51,346 nt of DNA, from NCBI GenBank assembly GCA_902569285.1, contig CACFTS010000004.1, forward strand, positions 1 through 51,346, read 5' to 3'. Source of the DNA: an uncultured Pelagibacteraceae bacterium. GTDB taxonomy: Bacteria > Pseudomonadota > Alphaproteobacteria > Pelagibacterales > Pelagibacteraceae. Made by a program: the position numbers and the translations under genes. The stretch's first letter is position 1. Each line of letters begins with the position of its first letter. Positions 9,066 through 18,016 of this stretch are shown piece by piece. Under the pieces are notes generated by a model. It searched no databases. It had not been told where the DNA came from and was given only the letters and a program-made list of their open reading frames with translations.

Positions 9066-10139
9066 ATGAGCAAAAAAACTATAATTCTTGGAATTGAATC
9101 TAGCTGCGATGAAACAGCTGCATCTATATTAACTGAAAATCAACATGGTATACCAACAATTTTATCTAATATAATATCGAGCCAAGTAGATGTACATAAA
9201 GAGTTTGGTGGAGTGGTACCTGAACTTGCAGCACGTTCCCACATCGAAAAAATTGATTGGATAGTAGAAAAAGCAATAAAAGATAGTGGAAAAAAATTAG
9301 AAGATATAGATGCTATTGCATCAACTGCTGGACCTGGTTTAATTGTTTGTTTATCTGTAGGATTAAGTTTTGGTAAAGCTTTAGCTTTATCTCTTAACAA
9401 ACCTTTTATAGCTGTTAATCATTTAGAAGGTCATGCTTTAAGTCCAAAACTAAATTCTCAATTAGATTATCCTTATCTTTTATTATTAATTTCAGGAGGT
9501 CATTCTCAATTTTTAAGTGTTGAAGGATTGGGAAAATATAAAAGACTTGGAACAACTATTGATGATGCTTTAGGTGAAGCTTTTGATAAAACTGCAAAAA
9601 TTTTAGGAATTGAATTTCCTGGTGGTCCACAAATTGAAATTCTAGCTAAAAAAGGTAATCCAAATAAATATGAACTACCAAAACCAATTTTTAACAGAGG
9701 TGGGTGTAATTTATCTTTTGCGGGATTAAAAACAGCTATATTAAAAATTTCTAAAACATTAAAAACAGATCAAGATAAATATAATCTTGCAGCTTCATTT
9801 CAAAAAACAATTGAAGAAATACTAAATAAAAAAACCAAAATCGCTTTTGAAGAATTCAAAAAAAAGAACAATACAAAAACTAATCATTTTGTAGTAGCGG
9901 GTGGAGTTGCTGCTAACAAAAAAATTAGAGAAATATTAATAAATCTTTGCAAAAAAGAAAACTTTAAACCTATATTTCCTCCAAAAGAATTATGTGGTGA
10001 TAATGCAGCTATGATTGCAATGGTTGGATTAGAAAAATATAAATTAAATCAATTTACAAAACTAGATCATCCTGCAATCCCAAGATGGCCTTTGGATGAA
10101 AGCGCAGCTTTTCTTAAAGGCGCTGGCGTAAAATTTTAG
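9066..10139 (+). CDS. tsaD: tRNA N6-adenosine threonylcarbamoyltransferase
   Basis: LGIESSCDETAASIL, NHLEGHALSP, LLISGGHSQFL, VAGGVAANKKIRE. Confidence 0.97.
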   Translation: MSKKTIILGIESSCDETAASILTENQHGIPTILSNIISSQVDVHKEFGGVVPELAARSHIEKIDWIVEKAIKDSGKKLEDIDAIASTAGPGLIVCLSVGLSFGKALALSLNKPFIAVNHLEGHALSPKLNSQLDYPYLLLLISGGHSQFLSVEGLGKYKRLGTTIDDALGEAFDKTAKILGIEFPGGPQIEILAKKGNPNKYELPKPIFNRGGCNLSFAGLKTAILKISKTLKTDQDKYNLAASFQKTIEEILNKKTKIAFEEFKKKNNTKTNHFVVAGGVAANKKIREILINLCKKENFKPIFPPKELCGDNAAMIAMVGLEKYKLNQFTKLDHPAIPRWPLDESAAFLKGAGVKF

Positions 10140-10167
10140 AGGCGTTCTGTTGCCAGGTGCCCCGAAC
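10139..10167. repeat. Outer direct repeat A (left copy)
   Basis: gaggcgttctgttgccaggtgccccgaac; 23-bp core ggcgttctgttgccaggtgcccc (10141-10163) identical to 10853-10875. Confidence 0.9.
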
Positions 10168-10220
10168 TTTGTAGCATTATTCGTGAATAATTTGAATTGA
10201 AAAACGACTATTTTAACTAA

Positions 10221-10242
10221 AATCCCGTACATATCCCGTACA
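10221..10242. repeat. Inner direct repeat B (left copy)
   Basis: aatcccgtacatatcccgtaca, identical to 10784-10805; itself two tcccgtaca units at 11-bp period. Confidence 0.95.
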
Positions 10243-10268
10243 GAATTTTTATGTTAAGATTTTATTGA

Positions 10269-10781
10269 ATGAAAAAAAATATAGAATTTAAAAGATTTGT
10301 TAATAAAAAAGCCGATCCAGAAGAACTCAAAATTGTTAAATCATTATCTAAAAAATTTTTTATTTATTTAAACAAAAAAGAAATAGTTGAAAAATTAAAG
10401 TCTATTCACACTTTAGGTAACAGTAGTCAAAAAATTCAAGATATATTTATAAGTCATTTAAAAGAAGCAGGGTTTGAAAGTGAGAAAAAAGGTTTGTTTA
10501 AAAATTATAATTCTCAATTGAGACCTGATTATTATAAAAAATTAAAAAAAAGTGGCATCATACTTGAGGTTGAAAGAGGCAAAACTTTAAAAAATAATAT
10601 GGATTTATTAGATGTTTGGAAGTGCCATATATGCAAAGAAGCAAACCACTTATTTTTAGTTATACCAAAAGATGTGAGTCATACTCCAAATTGTTTTAGT
10701 TATAGCTCAAAAAGACTAGGACTGTTTTTTTTAAAAGAAAATTATATTAATATAGATAGCTTAACTATATTTGGATATTGA
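10269..10781 (+). CDS. putative stand-alone PD-(D/E)XK-superfamily nuclease
   Basis: LRPDYYKKLKKSGIILEVERGKTLKNNMDLLDVWKCHICKEANHLFLVIP fits D...ExE plus a conserved core, as in restriction-endonuclease-like proteins; flanked by direct repeats. Confidence 0.6.
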   Translation: MKKNIEFKRFVNKKADPEELKIVKSLSKKFFIYLNKKEIVEKLKSIHTLGNSSQKIQDIFISHLKEAGFESEKKGLFKNYNSQLRPDYYKKLKKSGIILEVERGKTLKNNMDLLDVWKCHICKEANHLFLVIPKDVSHTPNCFSYSSKRLGLFFLKENYINIDSLTIFGY

Positions 10782-10783
10782 AT

Positions 10784-10805
10784 AATCCCGTACATATCCC
10801 GTACA
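10784..10805. repeat. Inner direct repeat B (right copy)
   Basis: aatcccgtacatatcccgtaca, starts 2 nt after the ORF stop. Confidence 0.95.
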
Positions 10806-10850
10806 CAATTTGTTAACGATAATATTTTATGGATTATTTTTAGTTTTAAA

Positions 10851-10879
10851 GGGGCGTTCTGTTGCCAGGTGCCCCAAAC
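10851..10879. repeat. Outer direct repeat A (right copy)
   Basis: ggggcgttctgttgccaggtgccccaaac; GGGGC/GCCCC ends can pair. Confidence 0.9.
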
Positions 10880-10905
10880 CCCTAAACTAAATAATAAAAA
10901 ATTAA

Positions 10906-11973
10906 TTAAGCTTTAGTTCTATAATCCTTTATATGTTCTGGAATACGTTTATTTTTTCCAAACATATAATGATTGTCCATTTTTTCTCTATATTTACTAG
11001 CAGGCACTGTTAATCCAACTGCTTCAGCAACTTCTCTTATTAACATTGGATTTGCACCACAACAAACACCTAAATAGTTTATTCCTAAACTATAAGCCTC
11101 TTTTGCAAATTGACCAATTTCATATCTATTGCACTGCATAGGATCTAAAGCTGTAGGAAAAGTTGTTTCATGAGGTGAATGACAAAAACATCCATTATTA
11201 TCTGGTAAATTAAAAAAAGTAGGATGATTTTCAGTTGTTCTATAAGTTATAGGTAATCCTGCCACATGACATTTTAATGCTTTTCTAATCTCTTTTAGAT
11301 AAGGCATCATTGTATTAATTCCTCTATGACAGTTCATCCCAACAACATCACCACCTCTCTGTTCTAATTCTTTACAGGTATCAAGAATTGAAACATCATC
11401 TCTCATAATATTTTGACCATAAGGAGCTATGGTAATTACAGAAGGAAGTCCCGTTTCTTTCATCACTTTTAATGCTGTATAAGCTTCTTCAGCATAATAA
11501 AAAGTTTCTCCAATTAATATATCGGCTCCCTCTTCAACTGCCCATGTAACCATTTCTCTAAACATTTTTTCTACTTCTAATTGGGCTTTTTTATCATTTT
11601 GATTCCAAATATTTGAATTTGAAATATTACCAGCCATTAAATTTTCTTCACCTACGAGTGGACTAGTTGCAACTTTTTTTGCAATTTTTAATGCTGCTCT
11701 ATTAAGAGGTTCTAATAATTCCTCTTTGCCAATAACTCGCATTTTTTCTCTATGTCCATTATATGTAAAGGCCTGAACGATATCTGATCCAGCATGTTGA
11801 AAATCTCTATGCAAATTTTCTAATGCTTCTGGATGTTCCAAAGAAACCATAGGAACAAACTCTCCAGACGACATATATCCTCTTTTCTCTATTTCAAAAA
11901 GAAATCCTTCAGCACAAATAACTGGCCCTGAGTTTAATCTATCGATTAAACCTTTTTTATTTTCTTTACTCAT
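10906..11973 (-). CDS. bhmT: betaine/homocysteine S-methyltransferase family protein
   Basis: VICAEGFLFEIEKRGYMSSGEFVPM, VVGMNCHRGI, GVCCGANP Zn-binding Cys motif. Confidence 0.88.
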   Translation of the reverse strand: MSKENKKGLIDRLNSGPVICAEGFLFEIEKRGYMSSGEFVPMVSLEHPEALENLHRDFQHAGSDIVQAFTYNGHREKMRVIGKEELLEPLNRAALKIAKKVATSPLVGEENLMAGNISNSNIWNQNDKKAQLEVEKMFREMVTWAVEEGADILIGETFYYAEEAYTALKVMKETGLPSVITIAPYGQNIMRDDVSILDTCKELEQRGGDVVGMNCHRGINTMMPYLKEIRKALKCHVAGLPITYRTTENHPTFFNLPDNNGCFCHSPHETTFPTALDPMQCNRYEIGQFAKEAYSLGINYLGVCCGANPMLIREVAEAVGLTVPASKYREKMDNHYMFGKNKRIPEHIKDYRTKA

Positions 11974-11979
11974 CTTCTT

Positions 11980-12034
11980 CTCCTTTTTAGTGCTTTGACA
12001 TATGTCGGGTGCACAATTTGGTTAAATAACCCGG
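11980..12034 (-). promoter_or_regulatory. SAM-V riboswitch aptamer overlapping the RBS
   Basis: Minus-strand RNA CCGGGUUAUUUAACCAAAUUGUGCACCCGACAUAUGUCAAAGCACUAAAAAGGAGAAGAAGAUG; recognisable SAM-V core directly before the bhmT start. Confidence 0.85.
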
Positions 12035-12051
12035 TTTTTTTTAATTAAAGT

Positions 12052-12081
12052 AAAAAAAAACCACCTGAAAAATAGGTGGTT
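12052..12081 (-). terminator. Intrinsic terminator between the two SAM aptamers
   Basis: Minus-strand AACCACCT-ATTTTTC-AGGTGGTT followed by T run. Confidence 0.9.
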
Positions 12082-12092
12082 CCATAGAAACA

Positions 12093-12145
12093 TCTATTTA
12101 GCAGGTTTTATAAAGCGCCCGCAATTTGACTTAAATCGGCGCTGA
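12093..12145 (-). promoter_or_regulatory. SAM-II riboswitch aptamer
   Basis: Minus-strand AGCGCCGAUUUAAGUCAAAUUGCGGGCGCUUUAUAAAACCUGCUAAAUAG matches the SAM-II layout (GCGC..GAUUUAA..UUGC.GGCGC..AUAAA..GCUAAA). Confidence 0.88.
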
Positions 12146-12226
12146 ATTAAAGTTAACACAAAACTAATATAAAAGCAAATAATTAAGAATATTGTTTTTT
12201 GTTAAAAAAAATTTATCCTATAAATT

Positions 12227-12646
12227 ATGGCAAGATCCTATTTTCTAATAAAATCTGAACCTGATGTCTGGTCTATTGAACAACAGAAAAAGGCTGGAAA
12301 CAAAGGAACACCTTGGGATGGTGTTAGAAATTATCAAGCAGCAAAAAATTTAAAAGCTATGAAAAAGGGTGATCAATGTTTTTTTTACCACTCAAATATT
12401 GGAAAGGAAATTGTAGGAATAGTTGAAGTAATAAAAGAACATTACTTAGATAAAACAGACCAATCTGGTCGGTTTGTTGCTGTTACAGTTAAATTTTTAA
12501 AAAAATTAAATAAACCAATAACCCTTGAAAGAATTAAAAAAAACAAGAAATTAAGCCATTTATCACTTATAAAACAAAGTCGTCTATCTGTAATGCCAAT
12601 AGACTCTAAAAGCTGGAAAATCCTAAATAACATGGGTAAGATTTAA
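12227..12646 (+). CDS. EVE domain-containing protein
   Basis: [46 protein letters not shown]. Confidence 0.95.
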   Translation: MARSYFLIKSEPDVWSIEQQKKAGNKGTPWDGVRNYQAAKNLKAMKKGDQCFFYHSNIGKEIVGIVEVIKEHYLDKTDQSGRFVAVTVKFLKKLNKPITLERIKKNKKLSHLSLIKQSRLSVMPIDSKSWKILNNMGKI

Positions 12647-12660
12647 ATAAAAAATTATTT

Positions 12661-14745
12661 ATGCCAAAAAAAAGAAGAAAATCTAAAATTAAAAAAAAAT
12701 CCTCAAGAAAAAAAAAGGTTAAAAATAGAAAAAAAAATTCAAAAAAAAAAGTATTAAAAAGAAAAACTAAAACAAATAAATCATCATCAAAAAAGAAAGA
12801 CTCTTCATCTCAAGAATTAATTTTTAAAATAAAACCAGAGTGGATTAAAAGTAGTCTAGCAAATAAATTGCAATATCAAAATAAATATAAAGAATCCATT
12901 AAAAATAATAATGCTTTTTGGAAAAAAGAAGGAAAAAGAATTACTTGGATCAAACCATACAAAAAAATTAAAGATGTAAAATACAGTAAAGATGAGGTGA
13001 GAATAAAATGGTTCGAAGATGGAACCTTAAACGCTTCTGCAAATTGTATTGATAGACATTTAAAAGATAAAAAAGATAAAACTGCAATTATTTGGGTTGG
13101 AGACGATCCTAAAGATACCCAAAAAATTTCTTACAAACAACTTCATCAAAAAGTTTTAAAAGCTGCTAATGGATTAAAAAAATTAGGAATTCAAAAAGGA
13201 GATAGGGTTACAATATATTTAACTATGATACCTGAACTTGCAATATTGATGTTAGCTTGTGCAAGAATTGGGGCTATTCACTCAATAATTTTTGGTGGTT
13301 TTTCAGCTGAATCTATTTCAGGAAGAGTAAACGATTGTAAATCTGAATATATTATAACTGCTGATGAGGGTGTTAGAGGTGGAAAAATTATACCATTAAA
13401 AGCTACAACAGATGAAGCATTGATAAATTGTCCAGATGTTAAAAAATGTATCGTTGTTAAAAGAACTGGAAATTATGTTTTTTGGAATAATGATAGAGAT
13501 GTTTGGTATCATGATTTAATTAAAGATGTTCCAAATCATTGTGAACCAGAAGAAATGAATGCGGAAGATCCATTATTTATTCTTTATACATCAGGATCTA
13601 CAGGTAAACCAAAAGGTGTTTTACATACAACTGGTGGATATATGGTTTATGCATCTATGACTCATCAATATATTTTTAACTATAAACCAAAAGACATTTA
13701 CTGGTGCACTGCAGATATTGGATGGGTAACTGGTCATAGTTATATAATTTATGGACCACTTTCTAATGGAGCAACAACAATTATGTTTGAGGGAGTTCCA
13801 AATTACCCTGATAGCTCTAGATGGTGGCAAATCGTAGATAAGTTTAAAGTTAATACATTTTATACTGCACCAACAGCTATACGATCTTTAATGAGAGAAG
13901 GAAATGAGCCAGTAAACAAAACATCAAGAAAATCTCTTAAACTATTAGGAACAGTTGGGGAACCTATAAATCCTGAAGCTTGGATGTGGTATTATAAAAC
14001 TGTTGGAAATTCAAAGTGTCCAATAGTAGATACTTGGTGGCAAACTGAAACTGGAGGGATTTTAATTGCACCACAAACCGGAGCCATTCCTTTAAAACCT
14101 GGCTCTGCGACAAAACCTTTTTATGGTATTAAGCCTCTTCTCGTAGATAAAGACGGTAAAGAAATAAAAGGAGCTGGTGAAGGCAGACTTTGTATTGCTC
14201 AATCTTGGCCGGGCCAGATGAGAACTGTTTATGGTGATCATCAAAGATTTATTGATACTTACTTCTCTCAATTTGATGGAAAATATTTTACTGGTGATGG
14301 ATGTAAAAGAGATAAAGATGGGTATTACTGGATCACAGGTAGAGTTGATGATGTAATTATCGTATCAGGACATAATCTTGGTACAGCAGAAATTGAAAGT
14401 GCTTTCGTTGCACATCCTAAGGTTGCTGAAGCAGCAGTTGTTGGTTATCCCCATGATATTAAAGGTAATGGATTATATTGCTATGTAACTTTAAATGCAG
14501 GGGAGTCAGAAACTGGAGATCTTGAAAGAGAATTAAAACTTTGGGTTAGAAAACAAATTGGACCATTGGCAACTCCTGACCTTATACATTTTACTCCTGG
14601 ACTTCCTAAAACTAGATCTGGAAAAATTATGAGAAGAATTTTAAGAAAAATTGCAGCAAATGAACATGGTCAATTAGGAGATACTACCACTCTAGCTGAC
14701 CCAAGTGTTGTTGATAGTTTAGTTGAAAACAGAAAAAATACTTAA
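12661..14745 (+). CDS. acs: acetate--CoA ligase with Lys-rich N-terminal extension
   Basis: [68 protein letters not shown]; extra ~51-aa K/S/R-rich N-terminus. Confidence 0.96.
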   Translation: MPKKRRKSKIKKKSSRKKKVKNRKKNSKKKVLKRKTKTNKSSSKKKDSSSQELIFKIKPEWIKSSLANKLQYQNKYKESIKNNNAFWKKEGKRITWIKPYKKIKDVKYSKDEVRIKWFEDGTLNASANCIDRHLKDKKDKTAIIWVGDDPKDTQKISYKQLHQKVLKAANGLKKLGIQKGDRVTIYLTMIPELAILMLACARIGAIHSIIFGGFSAESISGRVNDCKSEYIITADEGVRGGKIIPLKATTDEALINCPDVKKCIVVKRTGNYVFWNNDRDVWYHDLIKDVPNHCEPEEMNAEDPLFILYTSGSTGKPKGVLHTTGGYMVYASMTHQYIFNYKPKDIYWCTADIGWVTGHSYIIYGPLSNGATTIMFEGVPNYPDSSRWWQIVDKFKVNTFYTAPTAIRSLMREGNEPVNKTSRKSLKLLGTVGEPINPEAWMWYYKTVGNSKCPIVDTWWQTETGGILIAPQTGAIPLKPGSATKPFYGIKPLLVDKDGKEIKGAGEGRLCIAQSWPGQMRTVYGDHQRFIDTYFSQFDGKYFTGDGCKRDKDGYYWITGRVDDVIIVSGHNLGTAEIESAFVAHPKVAEAAVVGYPHDIKGNGLYCYVTLNAGESETGDLERELKLWVRKQIGPLATPDLIHFTPGLPKTRSGKIMRRILRKIAANEHGQLGDTTTLADPSVVDSLVENRKNT

Positions 14746-15365
14746 AATTTTATTCTCTCTTTAAATTCTTTTTTAACAATGTCCCACTTTAAGATTACTG
14801 AGTTTAAAACTATCTTTCGATCTAAAGTTTTTAACTCCTCTGCAATAGGTGCCCACTTATATAATGATAGAGCACTAGAGTTAAATGGAAGATCATTATA
14901 ATAAATTTCCCAATTTATATTCTGCAGTCTATCATTAAAATTTTTTTTTGCTTCTTCGATTATATCAAGTGGCATTTTATTTGTAGTTTCATCATCTAAA
15001 ATTTTTAGAAAAATTTCTTCAGCTTTATGAACATCTTGATAGTTCAAGTTATTTTTTAAGTAAGAAAATATATAAAAAATCAAATCCTGAAGAGCAACAG
15101 CATACATATTCCATTTAGCTAAATTTACAGATTCCATAAATTTATCATTTTCAAAGTGAAGAACATATCTTGTCCCCATCCTAGTTTTTAAATATCCATA
15201 AAGAGTTACTTGGGTTACCCAGGCTGATTTTGATTGAATGAAACTCTCTAGTTCATCTAAATTAGTTATTTTTTTCTTTGGTATAAAAGCTTTAAAAAGG
15301 GAAAAAAGATAAACTTTAAAATCATTCCAAGATAGGTCTCTCCAAGTTAATTTATATTTCCCCAT
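14742..15365 (-). CDS. conserved hypothetical protein
   Basis: 207 aa uninterrupted ORF; no recognised motif. Confidence 0.7.
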   Translation of the reverse strand: MGKYKLTWRDLSWNDFKVYLFSLFKAFIPKKKITNLDELESFIQSKSAWVTQVTLYGYLKTRMGTRYVLHFENDKFMESVNLAKWNMYAVALQDLIFYIFSYLKNNLNYQDVHKAEEIFLKILDDETTNKMPLDIIEEAKKNFNDRLQNINWEIYYNDLPFNSSALSLYKWAPIAEELKTLDRKIVLNSVILKWDIVKKEFKERIKF

Positions 15366-15490
15366 AAAATTGATATTTATTTGATTTATACCTTAAAAAT
15401 ACCAACAATATGAACAATTTTAACACTTTAATTCTCTTATATAATCGTTATGGTTTCCGGCAGTTATAACTAAAAGAGAGAGGTATTATA

Positions 15491-15751
15491 ATGTCAAAAC
15501 AAACACAACACTGGGAAAAAACCAGAGGATTGCTATTCACGACTCTAGCAATTTGGTTTGTATTCTCAATTGGCATCTTTCTTTTTGGAGCTGAAATGGA
15601 ATCGGTCACTGGACCATTTGGTTATCCGCTGACATATTGGTTTACTTGTCAAGGATCTCTTGGAATTTTCGTAATTTTAATTTTTTGGTTTGCGAATAGA
15701 CAAGAAAAAATCGATGAAGAGTTTGGCTTTACAGAAAGAGGAGATGACTAA
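15491..15751 (+). CDS. DUF4212 domain protein, small subunit of sodium/solute symporter
   Basis: YWFTCQGSLGIFVILIFWFANRQEKIDEEFGF; overlaps the symporter start. Confidence 0.9.
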   Translation: MSKQTQHWEKTRGLLFTTLAIWFVFSIGIFLFGAEMESVTGPFGYPLTYWFTCQGSLGIFVILIFWFANRQEKIDEEFGFTERGDD

Positions 15752-17562
15752 TGATTAAAGGTAATTTTATAGACAATTTGCCTAAAGTTTATGGAATCTA
15801 CACAGGTGGATTTATAGGTTTCATAATCATTATGGCAATTGGTGAGCAGATGGGTATGACATCGAAAACAATAGGTATTTGTTTCGTTGCCTTCACGGTA
15901 GCCATCTATGCTATAATTGGTTATCTATCACGTACAGCACAAGCTGATGCGTATTACGTAGCAGGAAGGCAAGTACCGACCGTGTTCAACGGAATGGCAA
16001 CTGCAGCTGACTGGATGTCAGGTGCATCATTCGTTGCAATGGCAGGTGGTATTTACTTTAAAGGCTACGGTTATATGGCACTACTTGTAGGTTGGACTGG
16101 TGGATATGTATTAGTTGCATCTTTATTAGCACCATACCTAAGAAAATTTGGCTGTTACACAGTTCCAGATTTTATTGGTACAAGATACGGTGGTAATTTA
16201 AGTAGGTTTCTTGCAGTAGTAGTTTTAACTGTTGCTTCATTTACTTATGTGACTGCACAAATTAACGCTACAGGTACTATTGCATCTGTTGCTCTAGATA
16301 TTCCTTTCCAATACGCTGTATATGTTGGACTAATAAGTATTTTACTTTGTTCAATGTTAGGTGGTATGAGAGGAGTAACTTGGACACAGGTTGCACAATA
16401 CATTGTACTAATCATAGCTTACTTACTTCCAGTATTCTGGATCAGTAACAAAATGGGTGCGGGTTTCTTTCCACACTTTATGTTAGCTGATGAAGTAGCT
16501 AGAATTGGTGAATTAGAACAACAGTTTGGTTTTGTAAAAAACGCAGCTGCTGATCTAAAAACAGTACCTAAAGGATTAGCTGGAATAACTAAGGCTCACT
16601 CAGCGGTTAACGCTACGCCTTGGGCATTTATTTCATTAGCACTTGCAATGATGATGGGAACAGCATCATTACCTCACGTGATGATGAGATATTTCACTAC
16701 TCCAAGTGTAAAAGCAGCTAGAAAATCAGTAGGTTGGTCTTTATTCTTTATCTTCCTACTTTATTCTTCAGCTCCAATGTTAGCGACACTATCTAAATTG
16801 TCATTGATTGATCCGTCACTACCAACTGGTATTATCGGTAAGTCAATTGCAGAAGTTCAAGCGATAGATTGGTATCAAAACTGGAACCAAGCAGACTTAA
16901 TGTTTGTAAGCGACTTTAACGGAAATGGAACTCTTGAATTAAACGAGTTTTTCATGGGTGGTAAAGCCGTTGTGTTAGCAACTCCAGAAATAGCTGGATT
17001 ACCATACGTAATCTCAGGTCTAGTTGCTGCTGGAGGTATGGCTGCTGCCATGTCAACAGCCGATGGTTTGATTCTAGCGATTGCAAATGCTTTATCTCAT
17101 GACTTGTACTACAAGATCATTGATCCAAAAGCAGAAACTGCTAAACGACTAGTTGTTGCAAGGGTATTACTTGTAGTAATTGGTTTTGCTGGAGCAACTA
17201 TTGCAGCAATGGAAATTCAAGGTATCTTAGGTTCAGTAATTTGGGCTTTTGACTTTGCGATGTCTGGATTGTTCTTCCCACTTGTACTTGGTGTATGGTG
17301 GAAGAGAGCTAACAGAGAAGGTGCTATAGCTGGTATGGCTTTAGGTCTAATTTCTGGTGCTTGGTATCTAATTTGGGTACGAACAGGCGGAAGTGGATTC
17401 TTGGGTATTACTCAGTTAACGTTTGGTATCTTCGGTTCTGCAGTTAGTTTAGTATCTATGGTTGTTGTAAGTTTAATGACTTCAGCACCAAATGCTGCTA
17501 CGCAAAAAATGGTTGATGAGGTTCGTGTACCGTCAGGTAGATCGATCCTTGGCAAACAATAA
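15751..17562 (+). CDS. sodium:solute symporter family protein (acetate permease-like)
   Basis: YYVAGRQVPTVFNGMATAADWMSGASFVAMAG; many TM segments; downstream of acs and the DUF4212 subunit. Confidence 0.93.
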   Translation: MIKGNFIDNLPKVYGIYTGGFIGFIIIMAIGEQMGMTSKTIGICFVAFTVAIYAIIGYLSRTAQADAYYVAGRQVPTVFNGMATAADWMSGASFVAMAGGIYFKGYGYMALLVGWTGGYVLVASLLAPYLRKFGCYTVPDFIGTRYGGNLSRFLAVVVLTVASFTYVTAQINATGTIASVALDIPFQYAVYVGLISILLCSMLGGMRGVTWTQVAQYIVLIIAYLLPVFWISNKMGAGFFPHFMLADEVARIGELEQQFGFVKNAAADLKTVPKGLAGITKAHSAVNATPWAFISLALAMMMGTASLPHVMMRYFTTPSVKAARKSVGWSLFFIFLLYSSAPMLATLSKLSLIDPSLPTGIIGKSIAEVQAIDWYQNWNQADLMFVSDFNGNGTLELNEFFMGGKAVVLATPEIAGLPYVISGLVAAGGMAAAMSTADGLILAIANALSHDLYYKIIDPKAETAKRLVVARVLLVVIGFAGATIAAMEIQGILGSVIWAFDFAMSGLFFPLVLGVWWKRANREGAIAGMALGLISGAWYLIWVRTGGSGFLGITQLTFGIFGSAVSLVSMVVVSLMTSAPNAATQKMVDEVRVPSGRSILGKQ

Positions 17563-17574
17563 AAAAAATTAATT

Positions 17575-17600
17575 AAGGGGCGATTAATTTCGCCCCTTTT
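17575..17600 (+). terminator. Intrinsic terminator after the symporter
   Basis: AAGGGGCG-ATTAATTT-CGCCCCTT followed by TT. Confidence 0.85.
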
Positions 17601-17631
17601 AATCTCATACTTTTTCCAATATAAATTTTAA

Positions 17632-17976
17632 ATGTCTGCTAATTTTCATCCCTTAGTTTACATAATTGATTATATTCTGGGCGTAATAATGTGGACTTTA
17701 ATAGGGAGAGTTGCAATGAATATCTTCCAAAGAGAAGATTCCCAGTTTTTTTTTATGAAGGTTTTTGTTAAATTTACCAATCCATTACTAAAAATATTTA
17801 AACCCTTAACTCCTTCATTCATAATCCAACCTCTAGTTCCACTATATGTTGCCTGGTTTTTTTTTATGATTAGATTTTATTTAATGCCTTGGATTTTAGG
17901 ATATTCAGTAATGGGTATGTTGTCTTTTCCTCTAGAAAGTGAAATTTCAAGACAAATTTACCAATTTTTTAATTAA
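17632..17976 (+). CDS. YggT-like integral membrane protein
   Basis: Hydrophobic; IGRVAMNIFQREDSQFFFMKVFVKFTNPLLKIFKPLTPSFI. Confidence 0.65.
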   Translation: MSANFHPLVYIIDYILGVIMWTLIGRVAMNIFQREDSQFFFMKVFVKFTNPLLKIFKPLTPSFIIQPLVPLYVAWFFFMIRFYLMPWILGYSVMGMLSFPLESEISRQIYQFFN

Positions 17977-18016
17977 ATTAAATTTTAAAAATTGATACAA
18001 GTAAATCTAATTATCA

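Noticed and set aside
9140-9400. 86-aa minus-strand ORF
   Set aside because: Antisense to tsaD.
10171-10190. Dyad attattc-gt-gaataat as a hairpin between repeats A and B
   Set aside because: Two-base loop and AT-rich arms are too weak to claim as RNA structure; such dyads are common at this base composition.
12442-12633. 63-aa minus-strand ORF
   Set aside because: Antisense to the EVE-domain gene.
13621-13830. 69-aa minus-strand ORF
   Set aside because: Antisense to acs.
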